From: an uncultured Bacteroidales bacterium
GTDB taxonomy: Bacteria > Bacteroidota > Bacteroidia > Bacteroidales > UBA932
Length of the DNA stretch: 13,419 nucleotides
Reading direction: 5' to 3'
NCBI GenBank assembly: GCA_902488725.1
Contig: CABTXO010000015.1
Location: 1 to 13,419 of the forward strand
The notes under the pieces are model-generated. The model had not been told where the DNA came from. It made no database searches and was given only the letters and a program-made list of their open reading frames with translations. A program made the translations under genes and the position numbers. Numbering within the stretch: the first letter of the stretch is position 1; each line of letters opens with the position of its first letter. Positions 1 to 5,831 of this stretch are shown piece by piece.

Positions 1-676
1 CGAAGCGGGAATGCTTCATGGCTTCCAGCAGCGTGAACTGGTCTTTTTCCCGGGACAGCCGACCGATGCAGACGACCGTGTAGGGCTCTCCCTCCCGATG
101 CTCCGTATGATAGCCCTCTTCCGGGATGATGCCGTTGGAGATGTCATGCAGCTTCGCCTTGAAGTGGTTCTTTTCCAGACGCTTCCGTACGTTCTCGGTC
201 GGGCACTGCACGTCCGAGCACAGGTCGAACACCCGGTCCCGCCAGAAATGCAGCATCGCCAGGTTCAGCAGGCTCCAGCCTTCCATCCTGATCGAAGCCG
301 TCAGGTTCTCCGGATGCAGATGGTATGTCGCCGTGCAGGGCACGCCGAGTTCCTTTGCGATGCGCGCGGTCCGCATCTGGATGAAGAAAGGTTCTTCGAT
401 GTGGACCACATCCGCCCACCGGACCGCCTCGCGGATGATGTCATCGTCGGATTTGGCAAAGGAATATCCCTGCGACACGACCAGGCCGTTGAAGAAGGGG
501 AGCCGGAAGTCCTCTAGACAGTAATAGGGCTGCGGCCCGTCGGGGTAGGGATTCCCGGCGGAAAGCACCCGGATTTCATGGCCGTTCGCGGCCAGATAGC
601 CCACAGTCCTGCGGGCCGAAGCGCCCAGACCGTTTCCTTTGATGTAATAATTGTTGACGACAAAAAGTATTTTCAT
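1..676 (-). CDS. GT4-type glycosyltransferase, N-terminal part (runs off the window)
   Basis: Reading from ATG at 676 gives 225 residues with no stop before the window edge. The start MKILFVVNNYYIKGNG is the first beta strand and Gly-rich turn of a GT-B glycosyltransferase, followed by RRTVGYLAANGHEIRVLS, the usual second helix and strand. The segment VVHIEEPFF and then TATYHLHPEN match the GT4 acceptor-side half. Around residues 200-225 the chain crosses into the nucleotide-sugar half (VVCIGRLSREKDQFTLLEAM, the typical opening of the Glycos_transf_1 domain). The donor-binding E-x7-E region lies outside the window, so substrate and product cannot be told. No signal peptide is visible, so a cytoplasmic or membrane-peripheral enzyme making a surface glycan or glycolipid is the family expectation. 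It starts 19 nt after the stop of the PCMD gene on the same strand, so co-transcription is likely. Confidence 0.88.
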   Translation of the reverse strand, partial: MKILFVVNNYYIKGNGLGASARRTVGYLAANGHEIRVLSAGNPYPDGPQPYYCLEDFRLPFFNGLVVSQGYSFAKSDDDIIREAVRWADVVHIEEPFFIQMRTARIAKELGVPCTATYHLHPENLTASIRMEGWSLLNLAMLHFWRDRVFDLCSDVQCPTENVRKRLEKNHFKAKLHDISNGIIPEEGYHTEHREGEPYTVVCIGRLSREKDQFTLLEAMKHSRF

Positions 677-695
677 GTCTAGAAAGGTTTATGTT

Positions 696-1487
696 TTAAT
701 ATTTGAATGAAAATTCGTCGAGGTAGAGGGTGCTCCCGTCCCCGCCCGTGTAGTAGGCGCCGTATCGGCTGGACGCCAGGGTGACCACGACCCATTTCGG
801 GGTCCGTCCGTTCCGGTAGGTGACGGGCATCGAAAAATGCACGTAGCCGTCGGTTCCTTTGTCGATCCGCAGGCAGCCGCATCCGATGATGTGCGGATCC
901 TTCTCCGCGTCAACGTATCGGCTGTCGTTGGAGACGGCATGGAACGGGGTGTCCCAGTCGGTCAGCAGCACTTCGATTTGTCCGCAGTCCATCTGTCCCT
1001 TGAGTGCCTTGTACGGGGCCCGGACATGGTTGATGGGTTTGGGAATATAGTAGTACCAGCCTTCCAGCGCCTTCGGTCTCCCGGTGAAGGGAGCGCCTTG
1101 GGTGATTTCCGCCCCGCTCCAGTCCACGATCCGGACGAAGCTGCCCGTGTAGAGCGCTCCGGCCGCGAAGGCCCACAGGACCTTGACACTGTGCAGCTTT
1201 GCGGCGCGCTTGCCCGGCCCCTTGACCGCCACGACCGCGTCTTCCGGCTCCGCCCCGTTGATGCCCAGCAGACTGAGCGCCTGGTTGGCCGTGTCCCAGA
1301 TCCGGTCCTCGGCAGGACTGTCGGCGGCGTAGGGACACCACTTTTTCTTGACTTTGGTCCAGTGGTCGAAACTGAAATTGTACAGCTGGGGGCAGACCGT
1401 TTCCCGCCGTGCCGCAGGCGCATCCTGCGCCCGGAGTTCCACGGCCGTCAAGGCCAAGAAGAGAAATAAAATGAAGCTGCTCTTCAT
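696..1487 (-). CDS. secreted PCMD-domain protein (putative carbohydrate metabolism domain)
   Basis: 263 residues. Residues 1-20 form a signal peptide (MKSS, then a Leu/Phe-rich core, ending LRAQ); there is no lipobox Cys, so it is probably periplasmic or exported. The rest resembles the Bacteroidota PCMD family: SVKVLWAFAAGALYTGSF (about 100-117), GAPFTGRPKALEGWYYYIP (131-149) and SSRYGAYYTGGDGSTLYLDE (239-258) are the recognisable blocks. The C-terminal block is beta-rich, as in carbohydrate-binding jelly-roll folds, but the family has no established activity that I know of. Usual PCMD proteins are lipoproteins with an extra N-terminal domain; this one is short and consists essentially of the domain alone. 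It lies upstream of a glycosyltransferase with a 19-nt gap, so a role around surface glycan is plausible but inferred. The ATG at 1487 directly precedes the signal peptide. Confidence 0.8.
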   Translation of the reverse strand: MKSSFILFLFLALTAVELRAQDAPAARRETVCPQLYNFSFDHWTKVKKKWCPYAADSPAEDRIWDTANQALSLLGINGAEPEDAVVAVKGPGKRAAKLHSVKVLWAFAAGALYTGSFVRIVDWSGAEITQGAPFTGRPKALEGWYYYIPKPINHVRAPYKALKGQMDCGQIEVLLTDWDTPFHAVSNDSRYVDAEKDPHIIGCGCLRIDKGTDGYVHFSMPVTYRNGRTPKWVVVTLASSRYGAYYTGGDGSTLYLDEFSFKY

Positions 1488-1498
1488 CGTACTTTTTC

Positions 1499-1532
1499 CA
1501 AATCAATTGAAAATCGATACGATAAGGGCAAA
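1499..1532 (-). promoter_or_regulatory. weak candidate promoter for the PCMD gene
   Basis: On the minus strand TTGATTTG (1506-1499) differs by one base from the Bacteroidota -7 element TAnnTTTG, with TTTG (1532-1529) 22 bp upstream. It would start transcription a few bases before the ATG at 1487. The mismatch at the conserved A makes this tentative. Confidence 0.25.
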
Positions 1533-1552
1533 TTCTGTTCCAAAGCGGAAAC

Positions 1553-1587
1553 GGAGACCGAAACGCCCCCTCGGGCGTCCGTTCTCC
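1553..1587. repeat. inverted repeat in the divergent intergenic region
   Basis: ACGCCC (1563-1568) and GGGCGT (1573-1578) form a perfect 6-bp stem with loop CCTC. GGAGA (1553-1557) and TCTCC (1583-1587) add an outer stem across a small internal loop. It lies between the two divergent promoter candidates, outside both predicted transcripts, so a DNA-level site is as likely as an RNA hairpin. The remainder of the 250-bp gap between the divergent genes holds nothing else I can name. Confidence 0.3.
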
Positions 1588-1666
1588 CGACCGGTGCTGC
1601 GCCCTTGGCGCGGCCTTCTTCAACTGCGGGCCGGCATTGCGGACATCGTGAACTTCCTTGAAAATG

Positions 1667-1699
1667 TTGCGCCTTTCTCCGGAGATATTCGTACATTTG
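1667..1699 (+). promoter_or_regulatory. promoter for the membrane-protein pair
   Basis: TACATTTG at 1692-1699 fits the Bacteroidota -7 consensus TAnnTTTG. A TTG at 1667-1669 lies 22 bp upstream as a -33 candidate. Transcription would begin near 1704, giving about 34 nt of leader to the ATG at 1738. This supports 1738 as the start rather than any of the in-frame codons further upstream, where the frame happens to stay open. Confidence 0.5.
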
Positions 1700-1737
1700 T
1701 CCGCCGGAAACCACCGGAATCATTTCATAGACTTGAC

Positions 1738-2604
1738 ATGGACATGGAACAAGAAAACGAGGAAAGGCAGCCCGGACCGGAGACTGCCGGGCCGTCCGAG
1801 GAAGAATGGGCGGCCGAACAAAGCGCCGAACGCCTGAAAGAAGCCCGGAAGGACATGATCGCCGGAGCCTTGTGGTGCATCGGGGGACTGCTGGTGACCT
1901 ATCTGACGTATTACTTCGCCAAATCCGGCGGGACCTACACGGTCGCCTACGGAGCCGTGGTGTACGGTGGCTTCCAGGGCTTGAAGGGTCTTTGGAATTA
2001 TCTGCGCGAGATGAAGGCCCGGGGTGCGGACGGGAAATTCCGGAAGGGACTTGTCTGCGGCGTGCTGGCCGTCCTCGCCGTGGCCGGACTGGGCATCGGC
2101 GGCTGGAAGTTCTCACACCGCTACGACTACGTTCCCGTGGACCATTCCCAGGTCGTCGCCTGCGAGCCTGCAGGCCTTACCTTCACGATTCCGGCCGGGT
2201 ATGAGGAAGTGATTTCATTTGCGGGGGAAGAGACCGATTCGACCTATTCGCAGCCTTCCTGGTTTGCTGCGGACACGGCTTCTTCGATCTATGTGGAGGC
2301 GACGCTCGATTGTCTTGCCGACAGCATCCGAGTGGTCGATGCCCTCCAGGACTATTTCGCCGGGCGGGATTCCGTACTTGCCGACCGCATCCTGTCCGGG
2401 CCGGAATTCGTGGAGCTGGGCAGCATCCGTGTCCGCAAACTGGTCGCGAAAGATCCGGACGCGGACGGGCAGATCGTTGTGCGATACGACCTGTTGAACC
2501 GGGGATCCCTCATCACCGTTGCGTACAACTACGAAGGTGAGAAGCCTGTCGCCCGTCTGGAAGCCCGTGCGGACGACTTCGTCCGGACCCTGGAGCTCAA
2601 GTGA
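1738..2604 (+). CDS. membrane-anchored protein of unknown function with C-terminal soluble domain
   Basis: 288 residues from ATG 1738 (a second ATG, two codons on, is equally possible). Residues 1-38 are acidic and Glu-rich. Three hydrophobic segments follow: about 40-58 (IAGALWCIGGLLVTYLTYY), 64-80, and 102-121 (KGLVCGVLAVLAVAGLGIGG). The remaining residues from about 130 form a soluble domain starting VACEPAGLTFTIPAGYEEV and ending in a Leu-rich helix. Strands and helices alternate in this part in a way that recalls the PsbP/DcrB type of domain, but I cannot assign a family. The next gene begins one base after the stop, so the two are co-transcribed. I do not recognise the gene. Confidence 0.75.
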   Translation: MDMEQENEERQPGPETAGPSEEEWAAEQSAERLKEARKDMIAGALWCIGGLLVTYLTYYFAKSGGTYTVAYGAVVYGGFQGLKGLWNYLREMKARGADGKFRKGLVCGVLAVLAVAGLGIGGWKFSHRYDYVPVDHSQVVACEPAGLTFTIPAGYEEVISFAGEETDSTYSQPSWFAADTASSIYVEATLDCLADSIRVVDALQDYFAGRDSVLADRILSGPEFVELGSIRVRKLVAKDPDADGQIVVRYDLLNRGSLITVAYNYEGEKPVARLEARADDFVRTLELK

Positions 2605-2605
2605 C

Positions 2606-3103
2606 ATGCTTCCTCCGCTCGACGTTTCGTTCGGCATCTTTGCGTTCCTGCCGCAAGGGTGGATGTTCATGCTGCTGATCATCGCGCTGGAGTGCTGGCT
2701 GATGTCCAGGTTCCTGGTCAGGAAGCCTTTTGATAAACCGGTCTGGGGAACCGTCCTGATCAGCAATGTTGTCAGCGGCTTGACGGGCATCGTCACCACG
2801 ATGGTGCTGAACGGCGGCTGGTATCTGACCGTGTGGTTCCCCTGGGTCAGCGGTCATGAAATCAATTTGGCGGATCCGGAACAGCGGCGTTTTCTGCTGC
2901 TGTTCTATCTGGCCGCCTTTGCCCTCTCCGTCCTGATCGAATGTGTACTGAACCTTCTCCTGCTGCGCAAGCGGCACCGTCCGGGCCGGATCCTTTCCGG
3001 AACCCTGCTGGTCAACGTCGCGAGTTACCTCTTCGGCACCTTGGTCATGTACGCCTATTCCTTCTCGGCCTATTTCTTCCCCGGTGCGCGCACCTTTTTC
3101 TAG
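2606..3103 (+). CDS. small multi-pass membrane protein, unknown function
   Basis: 165 residues from ATG 2606, which lies one base after the TGA of the preceding gene; this tight coupling is why I chose it over an upstream start in the same frame. Four hydrophobic segments are visible: about 13-33 (the WMFMLLIIALECWLM region), 45-65 (VWGTVLISNVVSGLTGIVTT), 93-117 (LLLFYLAAFALSVLIECVLN) and 130-155 (GTLLVNVASYLFGTLVMYAY). A basic loop RKRHRP sits between the last two and predicts a cytoplasmic side there. No catalytic motif is visible. It probably acts together with the preceding membrane-anchored protein. I do not recognise the gene. Confidence 0.75.
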   Translation: MLPPLDVSFGIFAFLPQGWMFMLLIIALECWLMSRFLVRKPFDKPVWGTVLISNVVSGLTGIVTTMVLNGGWYLTVWFPWVSGHEINLADPEQRRFLLLFYLAAFALSVLIECVLNLLLLRKRHRPGRILSGTLLVNVASYLFGTLVMYAYSFSAYFFPGARTFF

Positions 3104-3175
3104 TTTCCAGGTTCCCGTTTTGAAGCCATGAGCCACGGGGTCGTCCGCCTCAGGAAGCAAAAAATCTTAGAAAAA

Positions 3176-3207
3176 TTTGGTTTATAGTATAAACTAATTT
3201 ATATTTG
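3176..3207 (+). promoter_or_regulatory. canonical Bacteroidota promoter for the membrane protein/winged-helix operon
   Basis: TTTG (3176-3179) and TATATTTG (3200-3207) are separated by 20 bp, an excellent match to the -33/-7 arrangement of the Bacteroidota primary sigma factor. Transcription would start near 3212, leaving a leader of about 60 nt before the ATG at 3272. Confidence 0.75.
3177..3197. promoter_or_regulatory. palindromic operator candidate inside the promoter
   Basis: GTTTATAGTATAAAC at 3180-3194 is a perfect palindrome (7-bp arms, 1-bp centre). One mismatched pair (3179/3195) and two further matched pairs extend it to 3177-3197. It fills the spacer between -33 and -7 and overlaps the -33 box, so a protein bound here would block RNA polymerase. 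The winged-helix protein encoded as the second gene of this operon is the obvious candidate ligand, making this a probable autoregulatory site (inference). Confidence 0.55.
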
Positions 3208-3271
3208 CCTCAAGAAAGGAAGGGAGCGAGCTCGCCCGGCCTTTCAGAACACCATCAACAATGTTAAAGTC

Positions 3272-3913
3272 ATGGAAAACAATCTTGAAAAACAACTGAC
3301 TCCGGAAGAGAGTCTGTCGATCATCACCGCGTCTCTGGAAAGGAGCCGTAAAGACATGCTGGAAAATGCCGGGACTCCGATGATCGGGTGGGGGATCCTG
3401 GTGCTGGTCTTCTCTCTCGCCGTATTCTTCCTGTGGAACAAGACCGGCAGCCCGGCCTGGAACTTTCTTTGGTTCTTGATGTGCGTCATCGGGTACGCGA
3501 TGGGCAGATTCGTCTACGGAGGGAAGGAGAAAGGGGTGAAGAACTACATCTCATCTTGCCTGGGCAAGATTTGGGCGGTCTTCGGCATACTGGCGATATC
3601 CGCCTCCACCTTGACCCCCCTGTGTCTGTACGGGATGCTGCATCTCCTTCCTGCCGACCTTGTCCCCGCACAGATCACCCCCCCGGTCACCCTGCTGATC
3701 GTGTCGCTGCTGGGCAGTGCGACGGCCGCGACGGGCTGGATTCTCAAGAACGGATGGATCCTGGCGGCAGGCCTGGTCACCGGCATCGTCGGAGCTGCCT
3801 GCGCCATGGCCCTTCCCGGCGCCCATCAGGAACTGATCCTCACCGGCGTGTCCGTCATCGGATTGATCCTTCCGGGGATCGCCATCAACAGAAAGGAGGA
3901 AGGCCATGAGTAG
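3272..3913 (+). CDS. multi-pass membrane protein paired with a winged-helix regulator
   Basis: 213 residues. The first 38 are soluble with a Glu/Leu-rich helix (LTPEESLSIITASLERSRKD). Hydrophobic segments follow in pairs: about 40-58, 65-83, 100-123, 138-155, 162-180 and 187-203, giving about six membrane passes; the Lys/Arg/Glu-rich tail RKEEGHE is probably cytoplasmic. The stop overlaps the start of the downstream winged-helix gene by 8 bp (ATG at 3906), so the two are translationally coupled. Small membrane protein plus small wHTH cassettes recur in Bacteroidota; I know of no demonstrated function. It could be a sensor or sequestering partner for the regulator, or simply its regulated target. 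Confidence 0.8.
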   Translation: MENNLEKQLTPEESLSIITASLERSRKDMLENAGTPMIGWGILVLVFSLAVFFLWNKTGSPAWNFLWFLMCVIGYAMGRFVYGGKEKGVKNYISSCLGKIWAVFGILAISASTLTPLCLYGMLHLLPADLVPAQITPPVTLLIVSLLGSATAATGWILKNGWILAAGLVTGIVGAACAMALPGAHQELILTGVSVIGLILPGIAINRKEEGHE

Positions 3914-4220
3914 TGAGGACCGGCCGGCAGCCTTCAAGCCGTTGGATCCCTTGCTGCATTCCGAGCTCCGGCTTGCGGTGATGTCGCTCCTCCTGTCGGC
4001 CGACAGCGCGGATTTCAGCTACCTGAAGGGGCAGACCGGAGCGACGGCCGGCAACCTCAGCGTCCAGCTCGACAAACTCGAGAAGGCCGGCTACATCACG
4101 GTCACCAAGGGATTCAAAGGCAAGATGCCCCGGACTACCTGCTGCATCACGGACAGGGGGCATCAGGCCTTCGCTGAATATGTCGACGCCCTCCGCAGCT
4201 ACATCCGGCAATCGCCGTGA
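3906..4220 (+). CDS. winged-helix DNA-binding protein (HTH_34 / MarR-like)
   Basis: 104 residues. The pattern is that of the single-domain winged-helix family in which the domain begins LDPLLHSELRLAVMSLLL. SADSADFSYLKGQTGATAGNL is the helix-turn-helix (about 34-54), with recognition helix GNLSVQLDKLEKAGYI. The wing follows at VTKGFKGKMPRTTCCITDRG (about 62-81) and a closing dimerisation helix at 84-101. This matches the HTH_34 group, whose members resemble MarR without the ligand-binding extension. It overlaps the upstream membrane-protein gene by 8 bp. Given the palindrome in the operon promoter it probably represses its own operon; the ligand, if any, is unknown. Confidence 0.85.
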   Translation: MSSEDRPAAFKPLDPLLHSELRLAVMSLLLSADSADFSYLKGQTGATAGNLSVQLDKLEKAGYITVTKGFKGKMPRTTCCITDRGHQAFAEYVDALRSYIRQSP

Positions 4221-4251
4221 CAGCAATCGCTTAACCATCAATTCAATCCTG

Positions 4252-4287
4252 CTTTTCACCCTGGCCCAACTCGGCCGGGGTGAAAAG
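4252..4287 (+). terminator. strong hairpin after the winged-helix gene, possible terminator
   Basis: CTTTTCACCC (4252-4261) pairs perfectly with GGGTGAAAAG (4278-4287). A T-G wobble and GGCC/GGCC extend this to a 15-bp stem closing a 6-nt loop (CAACTC). It lies 32 nt after the stop of the winged-helix gene. No U-tract follows on either strand, so it is not a textbook intrinsic terminator; it could be a transcript-stabilising 3' end or a DNA site. Confidence 0.4.
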
Positions 4288-4291
4288 AAGG

Positions 4292-4305
4292 ATATTCATG
4301 AATAT
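4292..4305. repeat. 14-bp perfect palindrome
   Basis: ATATTCATGAATAT is self-complementary and begins five bases after the strong hairpin. It is AT-rich in a GC-rich setting. Its role is unknown; it may be a protein-binding site or part of the same 3'-end structure. Confidence 0.3.
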
Positions 4306-4313
4306 TCGGAAGT

Positions 4314-4391
4314 TCCGGTCACGCGCCGGTGGAGAGATGACGCCTGGGCCGGCATCATCAGTCGCCGCTTGCAGAAGGCTCCGGTCACGCG
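4314..4391 (+). repeat. pair of 12-bp direct repeats upstream of fluC
   Basis: TCCGGTCACGCG occurs at 4314-4325 and again at 4380-4391, 66 bp apart, the second copy ending nine bases before the -33 TTG of the fluC promoter. A 12-mer repeated by chance within about 220 bp is unlikely. Possible binding-site pair or trace of a small duplication. The rest of the 224-bp gap holds the hairpin and palindrome listed separately. Confidence 0.35.
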
Positions 4392-4399
4392 TTCCCGGG

Positions 4400-4430
4400 T
4401 TGCGAGTTTCTGCACGATTGCGTATCTTTG
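4400..4430 (+). promoter_or_regulatory. promoter of fluC
   Basis: TATCTTTG at 4423-4430 matches TAnnTTTG exactly and TTG at 4400-4402 lies 20 bp upstream. The predicted transcript starts near 4435, leaving only about 10 nt before the ATG at 4445. There is therefore no room for a fluoride riboswitch in the mRNA leader from this promoter. Confidence 0.7.
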
Positions 4431-4444
4431 CGTCGGATAAAAAG

Positions 4445-4825
4445 ATGGATATGCTCAAAACTTTGCTGATTGTCGGAGGCGGCAGCTTCTTGGGGGGTAT
4501 CGCCCGGTATCTGGTCAAGATCGGCTGCGAAAAAGGGTTCCGCATTACGGCATGGCCATTGGGAACTTTTCTGGTGAACATCGTCGGCTGCTTCCTGATC
4601 GGGCTGTTCTACGGCTGGGCGGCCCGGCACACCGGATTGTCGCGAGATCTGCTGCTCTTCCTGACTTTCGGGCTCTGTGGCGGCTTCACTACTTTTTCAA
4701 CCTTCATCCATGAGAATTTTTCTCTGCTGCAGGCCGGATCGGCCTTGACGATGCTCGGGTATATGGCCCTTAGCGTGCTCTCAGGTTTCATCTGCCTCTG
4801 GTTTGGCACACTTCTCGCACGATGA
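4445..4825 (+). CDS. crcB: fluoride ion channel FluC/CrcB
   Basis: 126 residues, the usual length for this family, with four hydrophobic segments. Diagnostic motifs: GGGSFLGGIARY (11-22), GTFLVNIVGCFLIG with the pore-lining Asn45, and GLCGGFTTFSTF (76-87), the Phe-box/Thr segment that lines the fluoride pathway and binds the central Na+ in characterised Fluc channels. FluC works as an antiparallel dual-topology homodimer in the inner membrane and lets fluoride leave the cell. The frame stays open upstream as far as 4280, but the promoter at 4423-4430 places the true start at ATG 4445 or the ATG two codons on. A single fluC gene implies a homodimer rather than a paired two-subunit channel, unless a second copy lies elsewhere. 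Confidence 0.93.
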   Translation: MDMLKTLLIVGGGSFLGGIARYLVKIGCEKGFRITAWPLGTFLVNIVGCFLIGLFYGWAARHTGLSRDLLLFLTFGLCGGFTTFSTFIHENFSLLQAGSALTMLGYMALSVLSGFICLWFGTLLAR

Positions 4826-4839
4826 GACTCCAACCAGCG

Positions 4840-4882
4840 AAAAGGTCTTCCAAAGGTGCTGCGTGGAGAAGAAGGCTTTTTT
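4840..4882 (+). terminator. possible intrinsic terminator after fluC
   Basis: AAAAG (4840-4844) and TCTTCC (4846-4851) pair with GGA-GA-AGA (4865-4872, 2-nt bulge) and CTTTT (4876-4880), and the 3' arm runs into a T-tract ending at 4882. The stem is imperfect, but position 15 nt after the fluC stop and the T-run fit termination. Confidence 0.35.
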
Positions 4883-4956
4883 GGTTGTCAAACCGCTTTC
4901 AGGTCCGCTTTTTGCAGTAAAAGAGCGCAGGAAATAAATTTTAATTATTATAAATC

Positions 4957-5442
4957 ATGAAACTCAGCAAAAAAATGCAAGACGCGTTGAACGCGCAGAT
5001 TTCAATGGAAATGTGGTCTTCGAACCTGTACCTGAACATGGCATTCTGGTTCCGCAAGGAAGGCTGGGCCGGTTTCGCCCAGTGGATGATCAAGCAGTCC
5101 GAAGAGGAACGCGACCACGCCATGGAGTTCGCCGACTACATTCTCCGCAGGGACGGCGAGGCCAAGGTGGCCGGCGTGGATGCCGTTCCGGGCCATTGGG
5201 ATGATGTCAAGGCTGTCTTCGAGAACTCCCTCAAACATGAGCAGAGCGTTACCGAAAGCATCAACGCCCTCGCCGAGATCGCCGAGGACGAGAAGGACCG
5301 CGCCTCCCAGAATTTCCTTGCGAAGTTCATCGACGAACAGGTCGAGGAAGAGGAGACCCTCCGCGGCATCCTCGACGTGATCAACCACAAGGAAGGCTGC
5401 GACATCGCCCATCTGGACATCCACATGGGCCAGCGCGAGTAG
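4957..5442 (+). CDS. ftnA: ferritin (bacterial non-haem, FtnA type)
   Basis: 161 residues, normal for a bacterial ferritin. The four-helix bundle is clear, and the ferroxidase ligands fall in register with E. coli FtnA shifted by one: Glu18 (ISMEMWSS), Glu51 and His54 (EEERDHA), Glu95 (LKHEQSV), Glu127/Gln128 and Glu131 (DEQVEEEE). This should give a 24-subunit cytosolic shell that oxidises Fe2+ and stores ferric mineral. No Met-rich haem site is seen, so it is not a bacterioferritin. The start MKLSKKMQDALN is typical. The 131-bp upstream gap ends in an AT-rich run (about 4930-4954) as Bacteroidota translation starts often do; I see no convincing -7 element there (best is GCTTTTTG at 4907-4914). 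It stands alone, convergent with uvrA. Confidence 0.95.
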   Translation: MKLSKKMQDALNAQISMEMWSSNLYLNMAFWFRKEGWAGFAQWMIKQSEEERDHAMEFADYILRRDGEAKVAGVDAVPGHWDDVKAVFENSLKHEQSVTESINALAEIAEDEKDRASQNFLAKFIDEQVEEEETLRGILDVINHKEGCDIAHLDIHMGQRE

Positions 5443-5469
5443 ACCCCTTGCGGCTTCCGCGGAAGGGAC

Positions 5470-5700
5470 TTGCCCTGCAGTCGGAGCCATATTCCGAAAT
5501 TCAAATTGCGACCGTTGCCCCAATCGCCGGTGACGGTCGCTTTGTCATGTCCCGGTCCGTCCTTGCTGCGCTCCAGGTAGCGGGCGTCCCCGAAGCTCCC
5601 GGTTACCGAAGATGAATAGACCCCCCGGGAGGTTCCGGATGAGTTCCGGGAAGGTGCGGCCGGGAAAACACGCCGGATTTCATCTTTGCCGTCGGTGCCG
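5470..5700 (-). pseudogene. decayed C-terminal fragment of a FISUMP-like surface protein
   Basis: In the 390-bp gap between ferritin and uvrA, one minus-strand frame reads VFPAAPSRNSSGTSRGVYSS, then SSVTGSFGDARYLE, and finally WGNGRNLNFGIWLRLQG. This is the order expected at the C-terminus of the FISUMP (Fibrobacter succinogenes major paralogous) domain: FPAAGYRN, then WSSSV-G-NARYL, then a GFSVRCVQ-like end. A stop lies in frame just upstream (about 5732) and no start or signal peptide is present. The expected terminal stop is lost, so the frame drifts on into the antisense of ferritin. I infer a degraded fragment, not a gene. The rest of 5443-5831 shows only the short palindrome CTTCCGCGGAAG (5454-5465) and no clear terminator. 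Confidence 0.4.
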
Positions 5701-5831
5701 TAGTTGCAACGGCTCAACCCCTCCGGCCGGAAAGACCCTCAAGGATCGCGGACCATGCCGCCGGTTGGAATTTGCACCCGACCCTGAAGATTTGCGGGGG
5801 CAAAAACAGGGAATATTCCGGGAAAAGAAAA

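Noticed and set aside
1348..1737. N-terminal extension of the 288-residue membrane protein
   Set aside because: The frame is open upstream only by chance: the extension overlaps the antisense PCMD gene, is Arg/Pro-rich, and precedes the promoter at 1692-1699.
4292..4444. Fluoride (crcB-motif) riboswitch before fluC
   Set aside because: GATGACGCCT at about 4337 resembles part of the motif, but the pairing partners and conserved flanks are absent, and the fluC promoter at 4400-4430 lies downstream of it, so it would not be in the mRNA.
5454..5465. CTTCCGCGGAAG palindrome after the ferritin gene as a terminator
   Set aside because: It has no loop or T-tract, and the alternative hairpin with CCCTTGCGG needs a bulge; too weak to call.
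5779..5820. Terminator for uvrA from TTTGC-GGGG-GCAAA and GGGAATATTCC
   Set aside because: The stems are short (5 bp) or loopless and there is no proper T-tract on the uvrA strand.
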